64,000 nt of DNA from Streptomyces sp. TRM68416 (lineage in GTDB: Bacteria > Actinomycetota > Actinomycetes > Streptomycetales > Streptomycetaceae). A model generated the notes under the pieces. That model ran no database searches and was not told where the DNA came from. It worked only from the letters and a program-made list of their open reading frames with translations. The stretch covers positions 35,886 through 99,885 of the forward strand of contig NZ_JACVWU010000032.1 in the NCBI RefSeq assembly GCF_014596915.1, given 5' to 3'. Made by a program: the position numbers and the translations under genes. Positions 49,995 to 57,368 of this stretch are shown here, piece after piece; the first letter of the stretch is position 1; each line of letters begins with the position of its first letter.

Positions 49995-50006
49995 ATTGCC
50001 GACAAT
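49995..50006. promoter_or_regulatory. ATTGCCGACAAT dyad before the lysR gene
   Basis: Palindrome-like site of the same family as those at 38699 and 43003 (ATTGYYGACAAT), 59 bp before the lysR start. Suggests that the GntR protein controls lysR expression and so links the two halves of the cluster. Confidence 0.55.
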
Positions 50007-50065
50007 CATTTTGTCTTGAGCAACCCCGTTCCCGATGTCGCGGACGGAAGGGCCCCGGAGGAATC

Positions 50066-50977
50066 ATGGATCGCTTGCTCCTCATGCACAGCTTCGTCAC
50101 TGTCGCACAGGTCGGAAGCTTCAGTGGAGCTGCCAAGAAGCTGGGCTCTTCCGGCTCGCTGGTGTCACGGCACGTCGCCGAGCTGGAGCGACAGGTGGGC
50201 GTCCGCCTGGTGAACCGCACGGCCCGTTCGGTGAGCCTCACCGAACCGGGGCAACGGTACGCGGAATTCTCCGCGCGCATATTGGAGGAGATCGAGGCCG
50301 AGGACGCGGGCATTGCGCATCTCCACGACCGGGCCGAAGGCACGCTCAGTGTCATCTGCCCGAAATGGATAGGCAGCCTGGATCTCGGCGACGCGATAGC
50401 GGCCTTTTCCGCGGAGCATCCCAAAATCCAGGTCCGTTTCGAACTCGGCGGAATGTCCGACCGCACCTACGACTTCCTCGACAGCGGATTCGACGTCGCC
50501 TTCCATACCCGGGATCTGCGCGATTCCAGCGTCCGGCTCAAGAAGATCTCCTCGCTGCCGTTCGTCCTGTGCGCTTCCAAGGCGTACATCGAGCGGCACG
50601 GCGAGCTCTCCCACCCCAACGACCTCGCGGCCCACGACTGCCTGGTCCATGTGAACGACCCGGTCTGGCGCATCGGCCACGGCCACGCGAGCACCCTGCA
50701 CAAGATCCGCAACATCGCCTTCTCGTCCAACTCCTACATCGCGCTGCAGAAGGCGGCCGTGCACGGCCGGGGCCTCGCCCTGTTGCCCCAGCGCCCGGCG
50801 TACGACGACCTCGTCTCCGGCGCCCTCCAGGTGCTGCTGCCGGACCTGACGGTCCCCGACCGTCCCCTGTACGCCATCTACGGCCCCGGACAGGACGCGC
50901 CCCGCAAGGTCAGCGTGTTCCTGGACTTCCTCGCCGCCTGGTTCGCCCAGAACCCCATCCCGGTGATACGGCCGTAA
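50066..50977 (+). CDS. LysR-family regulator of the second catabolic half
   Basis: A 303-residue LysR protein. The N-terminal helix-turn-helix is complete: FVTVAQVGSFSGAAKKLGSSGSLVSRHVAELERQVGVRLVNRTARSVSLTEPG. The effector domain shows LSVICPKWIGS, GFDVAFHTRDL, HDCLVHVN and the C-terminal AALQKAAVHGRGLALLP region, the branch related to DsdC/GcvA-like activators. ATG 50066 has GGAGG 10-13 nt upstream. It precedes the dioxygenase operon, whose promoter carries a CGCAA-N7-TTGCG dyad that is a good candidate for its binding site. Confidence 0.92.
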   Translation: MDRLLLMHSFVTVAQVGSFSGAAKKLGSSGSLVSRHVAELERQVGVRLVNRTARSVSLTEPGQRYAEFSARILEEIEAEDAGIAHLHDRAEGTLSVICPKWIGSLDLGDAIAAFSAEHPKIQVRFELGGMSDRTYDFLDSGFDVAFHTRDLRDSSVRLKKISSLPFVLCASKAYIERHGELSHPNDLAAHDCLVHVNDPVWRIGHGHASTLHKIRNIAFSSNSYIALQKAAVHGRGLALLPQRPAYDDLVSGALQVLLPDLTVPDRPLYAIYGPGQDAPRKVSVFLDFLAAWFAQNPIPVIRP

Positions 50978-50993
50978 CCGATCCGGCTGCCGT

Positions 50994-51010
50994 CGCAAGA
51001 AACGATTGCG
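50994..51010. promoter_or_regulatory. CGCAA-N7-TTGCG dyad before the VOC dioxygenase operon
   Basis: Perfect 5-bp arms with a 7-nt spacer, 80 bp before the dioxygenase start and just after lysR. The arm-spacer-arm layout matches LysR-type sites. Related dyads lie at 57314 and 60070. Confidence 0.65.
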
Positions 51011-51089
51011 CACCTCGTGCGGCTCGGGCCATTGAGGGTGCCGAGCAGCGAAATCTACGCTCACGAGGCGACCCGGAAACGAGGAATGC

Positions 51090-52001
51090 ATGGGAATCCA
51101 GAGAATCGAATCGGCCACCTACAGCATCGACGACCTCGACGAATGCGTCCGCTTCTTCGACGACTTCGGGCTGTTCCTGGTGGAGCGGACCGACGAGCAC
51201 GCCGTGTTCGAGACCCTCACCGGGCAGACGCTCCACCTGGACACCGACCCCGGCCCGCTGCTGCCGCCCCCGGTGGAGAACGGCCCCACCCTGCGTGAGG
51301 TCGTCTGGGGTGTCGACACCCGGCAGGAGCTCGATCGCCTGGTGGCCGCGGCCGGCAAGGACCGTGAGATCCGCGTGAGCGCCGACGGAGTCCACCACAC
51401 CGTCGACGAGTCGGGCTTCGGCGTCGGCCTGACCCTGGCCCGGCCCCGGCCTGCACCCGTCATCCCCCGCCCCGCCAACGCGCTGGGCAGCGTCGACCGC
51501 TGGAACACCGCCCTGGAGCCGCTGGGGCGGGCCTTCCCGCTGCGCATGTGCCATGTCGCCCTGAACATCCGCAAGGAGGGCCGCCAGGAGGCCGTCGCCT
51601 TCTACACCGACCGCCTCGGCTTCCGGCCCACCGACGTCGTCGAACCCATGGGCGTCTTCATGCAGGCCCCCGGCGACGACGACCAGCACACCATGCTGCT
51701 CTGCCACCGCCCCGACCGGACCGGCGTCAACCACATCGCCTACGAGGTGCCGGGCTTCGACGACGTCATCGAGGGCGGCAACTACATGATCGACAAGGGG
51801 TGGCGAGAGGCGCGCCGGCTCGGCCGCCACACCGTCGGCTCAAACGTCTTCCGCTTCGTCCACGCCCCGTGCGGCGGCCGCGTCGAGTACGCCGCCGACA
51901 TGGACCGGGTCGACGACAGCTACGAGACCCGCCACCACGAGACCACCCCGCCCCACCACATCTGGGCCCTGCGCACCAACCGCGACAACGAAGCCTCTTG
52001 A
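51090..52001 (+). CDS. VOC-family extradiol dioxygenase-like protein
   Basis: A 303-residue two-domain VOC protein. Candidate Fe ligands are H155 (RMCHVALN), H215 (VNHIAYE) and E266 (GRVEYAAD), in the catechol 2,3-dioxygenase layout, so ring cleavage is likely. It shares only the fold with the enzyme at 42004. ATG 51090 has GAGGAA upstream. It heads a run of genes (aldehyde dehydrogenase, FAH hydrolase, glyoxalase-like, alpha/beta hydrolase) that reads like a meta-cleavage pathway: the ring-opened semialdehyde would be oxidised and then hydrolysed. The substrate is unknown. Confidence 0.85.
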   Translation: MGIQRIESATYSIDDLDECVRFFDDFGLFLVERTDEHAVFETLTGQTLHLDTDPGPLLPPPVENGPTLREVVWGVDTRQELDRLVAAAGKDREIRVSADGVHHTVDESGFGVGLTLARPRPAPVIPRPANALGSVDRWNTALEPLGRAFPLRMCHVALNIRKEGRQEAVAFYTDRLGFRPTDVVEPMGVFMQAPGDDDQHTMLLCHRPDRTGVNHIAYEVPGFDDVIEGGNYMIDKGWREARRLGRHTVGSNVFRFVHAPCGGRVEYAADMDRVDDSYETRHHETTPPHHIWALRTNRDNEAS

Positions 52002-52015
52002 GAGGGCACCCACCC

Positions 52016-53464
52016 ATGACCACCGACCACGGCTATCCCGCCGTCCGTATGTACATAGCGGGCGAGTGGTGCCAGGGCGCAGCCGGCGACTCCGCCCCGA
52101 TCGTGAACCCGGCCACCGAGGAGACGATCGGCGAAGTACCCCTGGCGACCACCGCCGACCTCGACCGCGCGCTCTCCGCCGCCGAGGAGGGCGTCCGCGT
52201 CTGGCGGGCCACGCCGATCGCCCGGCGCACCGCGATCCTGCACGCCGCCGCAGACCTGATCGCCGAGCGCGCCCCCGAGATCGGCCGGGTGATGACCCTG
52301 GAGCAGGGCAAGCCGCTCGCCGAGTCCACCGGTGAGGCCCGCCGTACCGCCGACACCCTGCGCTGGCACGCCGACGACGCCCGCCGCGCCTACGGCCGCA
52401 TCATCCCGACCGCGCCCGGCACCGTACTGACCGTCCGGCGCGAGCCCATCGGCCCGGTCGCCGCCTTCGTCCCGTGGAACTTCCCGGTCGGCGGCCCCAA
52501 CCGGAAGATCTCCTCGGCCCTGTCGGCCGGCTGCTCGATCATCATCAAGGCGTCCGAGGAGACCCCGGCGACGGCCATGGAACTGGTCCGCTGCTACGCC
52601 GACGCGGGACTGCCCGCCGGAGCCCTCAACCTCGTCTTCGGCGAGCCCGCCGAGGTCTCCGCCCACCTCATCGCCTCCCCGGTCACCCGCCTGGTCGCCT
52701 TCACCGGCTCGATCCCCGTCGGCAAGCTCCTCGCGGCCGAGTCCGGCAAGGTCATGAAGCCCTCCCTGATGGAACTCGGCGGCCATGCTCCGGTGATCGT
52801 CTGCGCCGACGCCGACCCCGTCCAGGCCGCCCGCAAGGCCGCCCAGGCGAAGTTCGCCAACGCCGGCCAGGTGTGCACCTCGCCCAGCCGCTTCCTCGTC
52901 CACGAGAGCCTCGTCGAGGAGTTCACCGCAGAGTTCGTGAAGGCCGCCGAGCAGGTGACCGTGGGCGAGGGCCTCGCCGAGGGCACCAAGATGGGGCCGC
53001 TCGCCAACGAGCGCAGGCTCAAGGCCATGGAACGGCTCGTCGCCGACGCCGTCGCCCGCGGAGCGAAGCTCCTGACCGGCGGCACCCGCCTGGACCGCCC
53101 CGGGTACTTCTTCGCCCCGACCGTCCTGACGGACGTGCCCGAGGACGCGGAACTGCTCCACGAGGAGCCCTTCGGCCCCCTCGCGCCGATCGTCCCCTTC
53201 GCCGACCTCGACGAGGCGCTCGCGCTCGCGAACTCCCTGCCGTACGGCCTCGCCGCCTATGGCTTCACCCGGTCCGCCGCCACCGCGGAGAAGCTCTCCG
53301 AGGAGCTGGAGGCCGGCATTCTCTCCCTCAACCACTGCGGCGGCTCCGTCCACGAGGCGCCGTCCGGCGGGGTGAAGGACAGCGGCTACGGCCGCGAGGG
53401 CGGGCCCGAGGCCCTTGACGCCTACCTGGTCACCAAGCGCGTCTCCCACCTGCTGGCGCCATGA
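52016..53464 (+). CDS. NAD(P)-dependent aldehyde dehydrogenase
   Basis: A 482-residue enzyme of the succinate-semialdehyde/hydroxymuconic-semialdehyde dehydrogenase group. Motifs: FVPWNFPVGGPNRK, KASEETPATA, FTGSIPVGK, MELGGHAPVIV (general base Glu) and FANAGQVCTSPSR (catalytic Cys). The C-terminus has GGVKDSGYGREGG. It may oxidise the semialdehyde formed by the upstream dioxygenase. ATG 52016 lies 14 bp after the dioxygenase stop; its stop overlaps the FAH gene start. Confidence 0.9.
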   Translation: MTTDHGYPAVRMYIAGEWCQGAAGDSAPIVNPATEETIGEVPLATTADLDRALSAAEEGVRVWRATPIARRTAILHAAADLIAERAPEIGRVMTLEQGKPLAESTGEARRTADTLRWHADDARRAYGRIIPTAPGTVLTVRREPIGPVAAFVPWNFPVGGPNRKISSALSAGCSIIIKASEETPATAMELVRCYADAGLPAGALNLVFGEPAEVSAHLIASPVTRLVAFTGSIPVGKLLAAESGKVMKPSLMELGGHAPVIVCADADPVQAARKAAQAKFANAGQVCTSPSRFLVHESLVEEFTAEFVKAAEQVTVGEGLAEGTKMGPLANERRLKAMERLVADAVARGAKLLTGGTRLDRPGYFFAPTVLTDVPEDAELLHEEPFGPLAPIVPFADLDEALALANSLPYGLAAYGFTRSAATAEKLSEELEAGILSLNHCGGSVHEAPSGGVKDSGYGREGGPEALDAYLVTKRVSHLLAP

Positions 53465-54231
53465 GGTACGCGCGAGTCTCGGTCGGCGGCCGGGCGGTGT
53501 GGGCCCGGGTGGGGGAGGAGGACGTCGAGCTGCTGTCCGAGTCTCCGATCGAGGGCCGCCCCGACGCCATCGGCACGATCCCTCTCGCCGAGGCCGACTG
53601 GCTGCCGCCGGTCGTCCCGCCCGTCTTCTACGCCGTCGGCTTCAACTATCCGCGGCACATCGCCCACGCTGGCGCCGAGACCCCCGGCCGACCCGAGATC
53701 GGCTACCGCGCCAACAACGCGCTGACCGGGCACCTCTCGCCGATCGTCAGGCCGCGCGAGGTCGAGGGCCGCTTCGAGGCCGAGCCCGAACTCGTCGCCG
53801 TCATCGGCCGTACGCTGCGGCACGCGACGTACGACGAGGCGCGCAAGTCCGTCTTCGGCTGGACGATCGGCAACGACATCAGCGCCCGCGCCTGGCAGCA
53901 CGCCGACCGCACCTTCTGGCGCAGCAAGAACAGTGACACGTTCAAGCCGATGGGCCCCTGGATCGAGACCGACGTCGACGCGCTCGCCCAGACGACCACG
54001 CTGAAGGTCAACGGCGAGGTCCGGTCCCGGTTCCCCACCGGCGACATGGTGTTCGACCCCTTCGACTACCTGGTCGAGATGACCAAGCACGTCACCGTCC
54101 AGCCCGGCGACGTGCTCTGGATGGGCGCCGAGTCGACCTGCCAGCTGGAGCCGGGCGACACCGTGGACGTCGAGATCAGCGGCATCGGCGTGCTCTCCAA
54201 CTCCGTACAACTCGAAGGGAATCAGCGATGA
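53461..54231 (+). CDS. Fumarylacetoacetate-hydrolase family protein
   Basis: A 256-residue FAH-fold enzyme. Conserved parts: FYAVGFNYPRHIAHAG, the metal-binding FEAEPELVAVIGR (Glu-x-Glu), FGWTIGNDISAR (third acid), and the late MVFDPFDYLVEMTKHVTVQPGDVLWMGAES. Family members hydrolyse or decarboxylate/isomerise ring-cleavage products such as 2-hydroxyhepta-2,4-dienedioate. A step after aldehyde oxidation fits. Overlaps with both neighbours (ATGA at each end) show strong coupling. Confidence 0.9.
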   Translation: MRYARVSVGGRAVWARVGEEDVELLSESPIEGRPDAIGTIPLAEADWLPPVVPPVFYAVGFNYPRHIAHAGAETPGRPEIGYRANNALTGHLSPIVRPREVEGRFEAEPELVAVIGRTLRHATYDEARKSVFGWTIGNDISARAWQHADRTFWRSKNSDTFKPMGPWIETDVDALAQTTTLKVNGEVRSRFPTGDMVFDPFDYLVEMTKHVTVQPGDVLWMGAESTCQLEPGDTVDVEISGIGVLSNSVQLEGNQR

Positions 54232-54599
54232 CCGCAGCACCCCGCTACATCCACCACGTCAACTTTCCCACCACCGACCCCGACCGGACCGCCGAGTGGT
54301 ACGCCAAGGTCTTCGGGATGAAGCGGATCATGCCCAAGTCCAACACCCGCGTGGTGCTGATGACCCGGGGCAACTTCGATCTGCACTTCACGCCGGTCGA
54401 GGAGATGGAGCGCATGGCGCCCTATCACTTCGCCGTCGAGGTCGACGACTGGGACGAGTTTCTCGACCACCTCAAGGAGCTCGGCATCCGGCACACCCGC
54501 CCGATCCAGCGCCCTGAGAACCAGTCGAAGTTCTGCTACATCCACGACCCCGACCACACCATGATCGAGCTCGTGTACCACGCCAAGCGCCCCAACTGA
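54228..54599 (+). CDS. Small VOC/glyoxalase-like protein
   Basis: A 123-residue single VOC unit: IHHVNFPTTDPDRTAEWYAKVFGMK, LHFTPVEE, YHFAVEVDDWDEFLDHLKELG and PDHTMIELV. The first His and last Glu fit metal binding. It may dimerise to form an active site like glyoxalase I or small extradiol enzymes; alternatively it serves as an isomerase in the pathway. Start overlaps the FAH gene stop. Confidence 0.85.
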   Translation: MTAAPRYIHHVNFPTTDPDRTAEWYAKVFGMKRIMPKSNTRVVLMTRGNFDLHFTPVEEMERMAPYHFAVEVDDWDEFLDHLKELGIRHTRPIQRPENQSKFCYIHDPDHTMIELVYHAKRPN

Positions 54600-54624
54600 C
54601 CTGCCTGCACGGGAGTTCATCAAC

Positions 54625-55410
54625 ATGCCTATTGCCGACTCCGACGGCACCTCCATCTACTACGAGCGCCACGGCAGCGGTCCGGCGATCCTGTTCGTGC
54701 ACGGCAGCGGCGGACACCACGCCGCCTGGTGGCAGCAGGTCGCCGCACTCCGCGACGAGTTCACGGTCGTCACCATCGATCTGCGCGGCTTCGGCAAGTC
54801 CGACTCGTCGATGCCCGAGTTCGACGGCCAGGACTTCCCCGGCGATGTCGTCGCCGTCCTGGACCAGGAGGACCTGACCGATGTCATGCTCGTCGGCCAG
54901 TCCATCGGCTCCGTCGCCGCCCTGCGTGCCGGACTGCTGCGCCCCGAGCGGGTCTCCTCGGTCGTCCTCGGCCATTCCCTGGGCGGCGTCAGCCACCCGG
55001 AGCTGAAGGAACTCGCCGCCGCCGACCGGGCCGAGGCCGTCAAGCTGCCCGTCATCGACCGGCTGCTGACCAAGCCGTTCCAGACCGAGCGCGCCGATCT
55101 CACCTTCCTGTTCCAGCAGATGGGCACGTTCAACGTCGCGAAGATGCAGGACCTGCGCAACCTCGACACCAACGGGCCCTCCCTGGAGGAGATCCAGGCC
55201 TCGGGCGTGAAGGTCGCCTTCCTCGCCGGCGAGAAGGACGCGGTGCTCAGCGTGAAGACCGTGACCCGCGCCCATGAACTGCTGACCGGCTCGCACCTGG
55301 AGATCGTCGAGGGCGCCCCGCACTCCATGTACTGGGAGACCCCGCAGAAGTACAACGCGGCCGTCGCCCATCTGCGCCGCACCCTGACCGCACCGAAGGA
55401 AGCCGCATGA
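54625..55410 (+). CDS. Alpha/beta-hydrolase (meta-cleavage-hydrolase-like)
   Basis: A 261-residue hydrolase without signal peptide. Motifs: ILFVHGSGGHHAAWW (oxyanion hole), LRGFGKSD, the GQSIGS nucleophile elbow, a FLAGEKDAVL acid strand and APHSMYWE with the catalytic His. The order is that of carbon-carbon-bond meta-cleavage-product hydrolases and of enol-lactone hydrolases; either could serve here. The stop overlaps the GlcG gene start. Confidence 0.85.
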   Translation: MPIADSDGTSIYYERHGSGPAILFVHGSGGHHAAWWQQVAALRDEFTVVTIDLRGFGKSDSSMPEFDGQDFPGDVVAVLDQEDLTDVMLVGQSIGSVAALRAGLLRPERVSSVVLGHSLGGVSHPELKELAAADRAEAVKLPVIDRLLTKPFQTERADLTFLFQQMGTFNVAKMQDLRNLDTNGPSLEEIQASGVKVAFLAGEKDAVLSVKTVTRAHELLTGSHLEIVEGAPHSMYWETPQKYNAAVAHLRRTLTAPKEAA

Positions 55411-55883
55411 CCACCCTGACCCTGGACGCCGCCGAGGAGATCATCGACGCCGCCCACAAGCGCGCCCAGTCGATCGGCAAGGCGGTGAGCGTGGCCGTGG
55501 TGGACGCCGGCGGCTTCCCCATCGCCATCCGCCGCCCCGACGGCGCCCGTCCGCTCACCCCGGACATCGCCCGCGCCAAGGCCTACACCGCCGCCGTCAT
55601 GCAGCGCCCCGGCAAGATGCTGAAGAAGTGGCAGGAGAGCCAGCCGGTCTTCTTCTCCCAGCTCTCCCAGCTCCCCGGCGCCGCCATGCCCATCATGGCC
55701 ACCGAGGGCAGCGTCACCATCAAGAAGGACGGCGAGATCATCGGCGGCCTCGGCATCGCCGGCGGCACCGCCGACGAGGATCATCAGATCGCCGAGGACG
55801 TCCTCCAATCCCTCGGCTACGAGCTGGAGTTCGCCGCCTGGGGCGTCGCGGGCAAGCCGGCCTCGTCCGGAAAGGACGCGTGA
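55407..55883 (+). CDS. GlcG/HbpS-family protein
   Basis: A 158-residue protein of the GlcG fold: LDAAEEIIDAAHKRAQSIGKAVSVAVVDAGG, RPDGARPLTPDIARAKAYTA, and the GGLGIAGGTADEDHQIAEDVLQSLG end. Members are small cofactor- or heme-binding proteins (HbpS in Streptomyces reticuli) and are common in catabolic operons, where their role is unclear. It lies between the hydrolase (4-bp overlap) and the MetE-like gene (3-bp gap). Confidence 0.85.
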   Translation: MTTLTLDAAEEIIDAAHKRAQSIGKAVSVAVVDAGGFPIAIRRPDGARPLTPDIARAKAYTAAVMQRPGKMLKKWQESQPVFFSQLSQLPGAAMPIMATEGSVTIKKDGEIIGGLGIAGGTADEDHQIAEDVLQSLGYELEFAAWGVAGKPASSGKDA

Positions 55884-55886
55884 ACC

Positions 55887-56873
55887 ATGGCGGACACCTT
55901 CAACTACCGGATCGACCACCACGGCAGCCTGGTCCGCCCCGTCGACCTCGAAGCGATCGGCGCACAGCAGGCCGTCGAGGACGCGGTGGTCTTCCAGCGC
56001 AAGCTCCGCTCCACGGTCGTCACCGACGGTGACCTCCCGCGGGAGGACTTCCGCAGCGCGATTCTTGACGGGGTGTCAGGACTCCGTCGTACGGACGAGA
56101 TCAGCCCCGACGGACTGGTCCGCTGGGTCGCCGAGGCACTGCCCAAGGCCAACGGTCCGCTGGTCGCGGAGTGGGCGGAGAAGCTCGCCGAACTGACGGT
56201 GATCGCCCCCAAGGTGTCGCTGCCGTCCCCGGCCTACCTCGCGGCCACCACGTTCCGGCCCGGTCTCGGTGTGAGCTCCGCCCGTGAACTGGGCGAGGCA
56301 CTCGCGGAGATCATCCAGGCGGAGATCGCGCTGCTGGTGTCCAGGGGCGTTCGGCTCATCCAGCTCAACAACCCCCTCCTGCTGGGCCAGTTGGGCGGCG
56401 GCACGGGCGTGCTGTCCTTCGAGGACGCACTGGCCGTCGAAGCGCTCGCCGTACGGCTGGACGAGCGCCCCGAGGGCGTCCGCATCGGAGTCTGCCCCGG
56501 ATGGGAGGCGCCCGCCGAGGTGGACCGCGCCGCGGCCGAGCACCTCTACGCCGAGGTCCCCGCGGACCGCTGGATCTTGCCGCTGCTCCAGGGCAGCGAG
56601 GCCGAACTCGACCTGGTCAGGGCGTTGCCGGAGGACCGGGACGTGTGCCTGGGCGTGGCCGACGCGACCGTGCCCGCTCTGGAGGACCTCGACGCGGTGC
56701 TGGCCCGTATCGACGCGGTGGGCGAGCTCAAGGACCTGGAGGACGCGGCCCTGTCGCCGTCCCGCGGGTTCGCCGACGTGGCGAACCGGCCCCTGCTGAG
56801 CGCCGAGGAGCAGCGCAAGAAGCTCGTGCTCGTGGAGACTCTCGCCCGCTATGTGTGGGGCAACGAGTTCTGA
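55887..56873 (+). CDS. Cobalamin-independent methionine-synthase-like (MetE-II) protein
   Basis: A 328-residue TIM-barrel protein. The start YRIDHHGSLVRP, the VVTDGDLPREDFRS block, IQAEIALLVSRGVRLIQLNNP and the LSPSRGF end line up with the MetE-like proteins often found in actinomycete catabolic clusters. Metal ligands of true MetE seem incomplete: a lone Cys in GVCPGW replaces the His-x-Cys pair and the C-terminal Cys position in SPSRGF is Arg. It probably does not methylate homocysteine. A role in transferring a methyl from a methoxylated aromatic or an unrelated lyase role is conceivable but unproven. Confidence 0.65.
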   Translation: MADTFNYRIDHHGSLVRPVDLEAIGAQQAVEDAVVFQRKLRSTVVTDGDLPREDFRSAILDGVSGLRRTDEISPDGLVRWVAEALPKANGPLVAEWAEKLAELTVIAPKVSLPSPAYLAATTFRPGLGVSSARELGEALAEIIQAEIALLVSRGVRLIQLNNPLLLGQLGGGTGVLSFEDALAVEALAVRLDERPEGVRIGVCPGWEAPAEVDRAAAEHLYAEVPADRWILPLLQGSEAELDLVRALPEDRDVCLGVADATVPALEDLDAVLARIDAVGELKDLEDAALSPSRGFADVANRPLLSAEEQRKKLVLVETLARYVWGNEF

Positions 56874-56882
56874 GCAGTGGGC

Positions 56883-56950
56883 GAGGGGGCCGGGCGGTCA
56901 GGGCCCGACCCCCTCGTTCTTTGTGACGCCTTGAGCAAGGCATCACAAAG
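56883..56950. terminator. Two tandem hairpins between convergent genes
   Basis: Hairpin 1: GAGGGGGCCGGGC (56883-56895) / GCCCGACCCCCTC (56903-56915), one mismatch, 7-nt loop. Hairpin 2: CTTTGTGACGCCTTG (56919-56933) / CAAGGCATCACAAAG (56936-56950), one mismatch, 2-nt nominal loop. They separate the MetE-like gene from the opposing monooxygenase gene and probably stop transcription from both sides. Confidence 0.75.
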
Positions 56951-56953
56951 AGC

Positions 56954-57241
56954 TCAGAGAACGTCGGCGAAGGTCACCGAACGGTCTGTGAGCAGGGGCC
57001 ACACCGTCTCGACGATCAGCTCCTTGAAGTGCTCGGCGACCTTGTGCGCCTCGAAGCCGGCCTGATCGGCGTACTGCTCGTACAGCACGAAACTGCCGGG
57101 CTCACCGGCCTCCGCGTGCACCTCGTACGCGAGGTTCGCGGGCTCGGCACGGGTGTGCTCGCGCACCTTCAGCAGCGCGGCGCGCACCGCGGCCTCGTCG
57201 GCGGGGTCGCAGTGGTAGCGGGCGATGACGGCGTAGGACAT
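56954..57241 (-). CDS. Antibiotic-biosynthesis-monooxygenase (ABM) domain protein
   Basis: A 95-residue ferredoxin-like ABM protein: YAVIARYHCDPADEAAVRAALLKVREHTRAEPANLAYEVHAE, FVLYEQYADQAGFEAHKVAEHFKELI. ATG 57239-57241 has GAGGAG 7 nt upstream. The family oxidises quinols or hydroxylated aromatics without cofactors, or protects from reactive quinones. It is the only minus-strand gene in this half and is divergent from the aldehyde dehydrogenase at 57369, sharing the promoter region that carries a CGCAA half-dyad. Confidence 0.85.
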   Translation of the reverse strand: MSYAVIARYHCDPADEAAVRAALLKVREHTRAEPANLAYEVHAEAGEPGSFVLYEQYADQAGFEAHKVAEHFKELIVETVWPLLTDRSVTFADVL

Positions 57242-57313
57242 CGGTGTTCTCCTCATGATTCGTCCAGCCCGCCGATTCCAACATGAATGCCCTGATGAGC
57301 GGCTCGCACGGAG

Positions 57314-57330
57314 CGCAACCAATGTCTGCC
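57314..57330. promoter_or_regulatory. CGCAA-N7-CTGCC imperfect dyad
   Basis: Left arm CGCAA (57314-57318) and spacer match the other two sites; the right arm keeps TGC. The left flank GAGCGCAAC is identical to the site at 60070. It lies 39 bp before the aldehyde dehydrogenase start and 73 bp before the ABM start. Confidence 0.5.
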
Positions 57331-57368
57331 GCCCCGGAGCTGGTCCCATCACTACCCAGTGAGGTGTC

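Noticed and set aside
50066..55410. Homoprotocatechuate (Hpa/Hpc) degradation operon
   Set aside because: Dioxygenase, aldehyde dehydrogenase and FAH genes fit, but the isomerase, hydratase and HpaI-type aldolase genes are missing.
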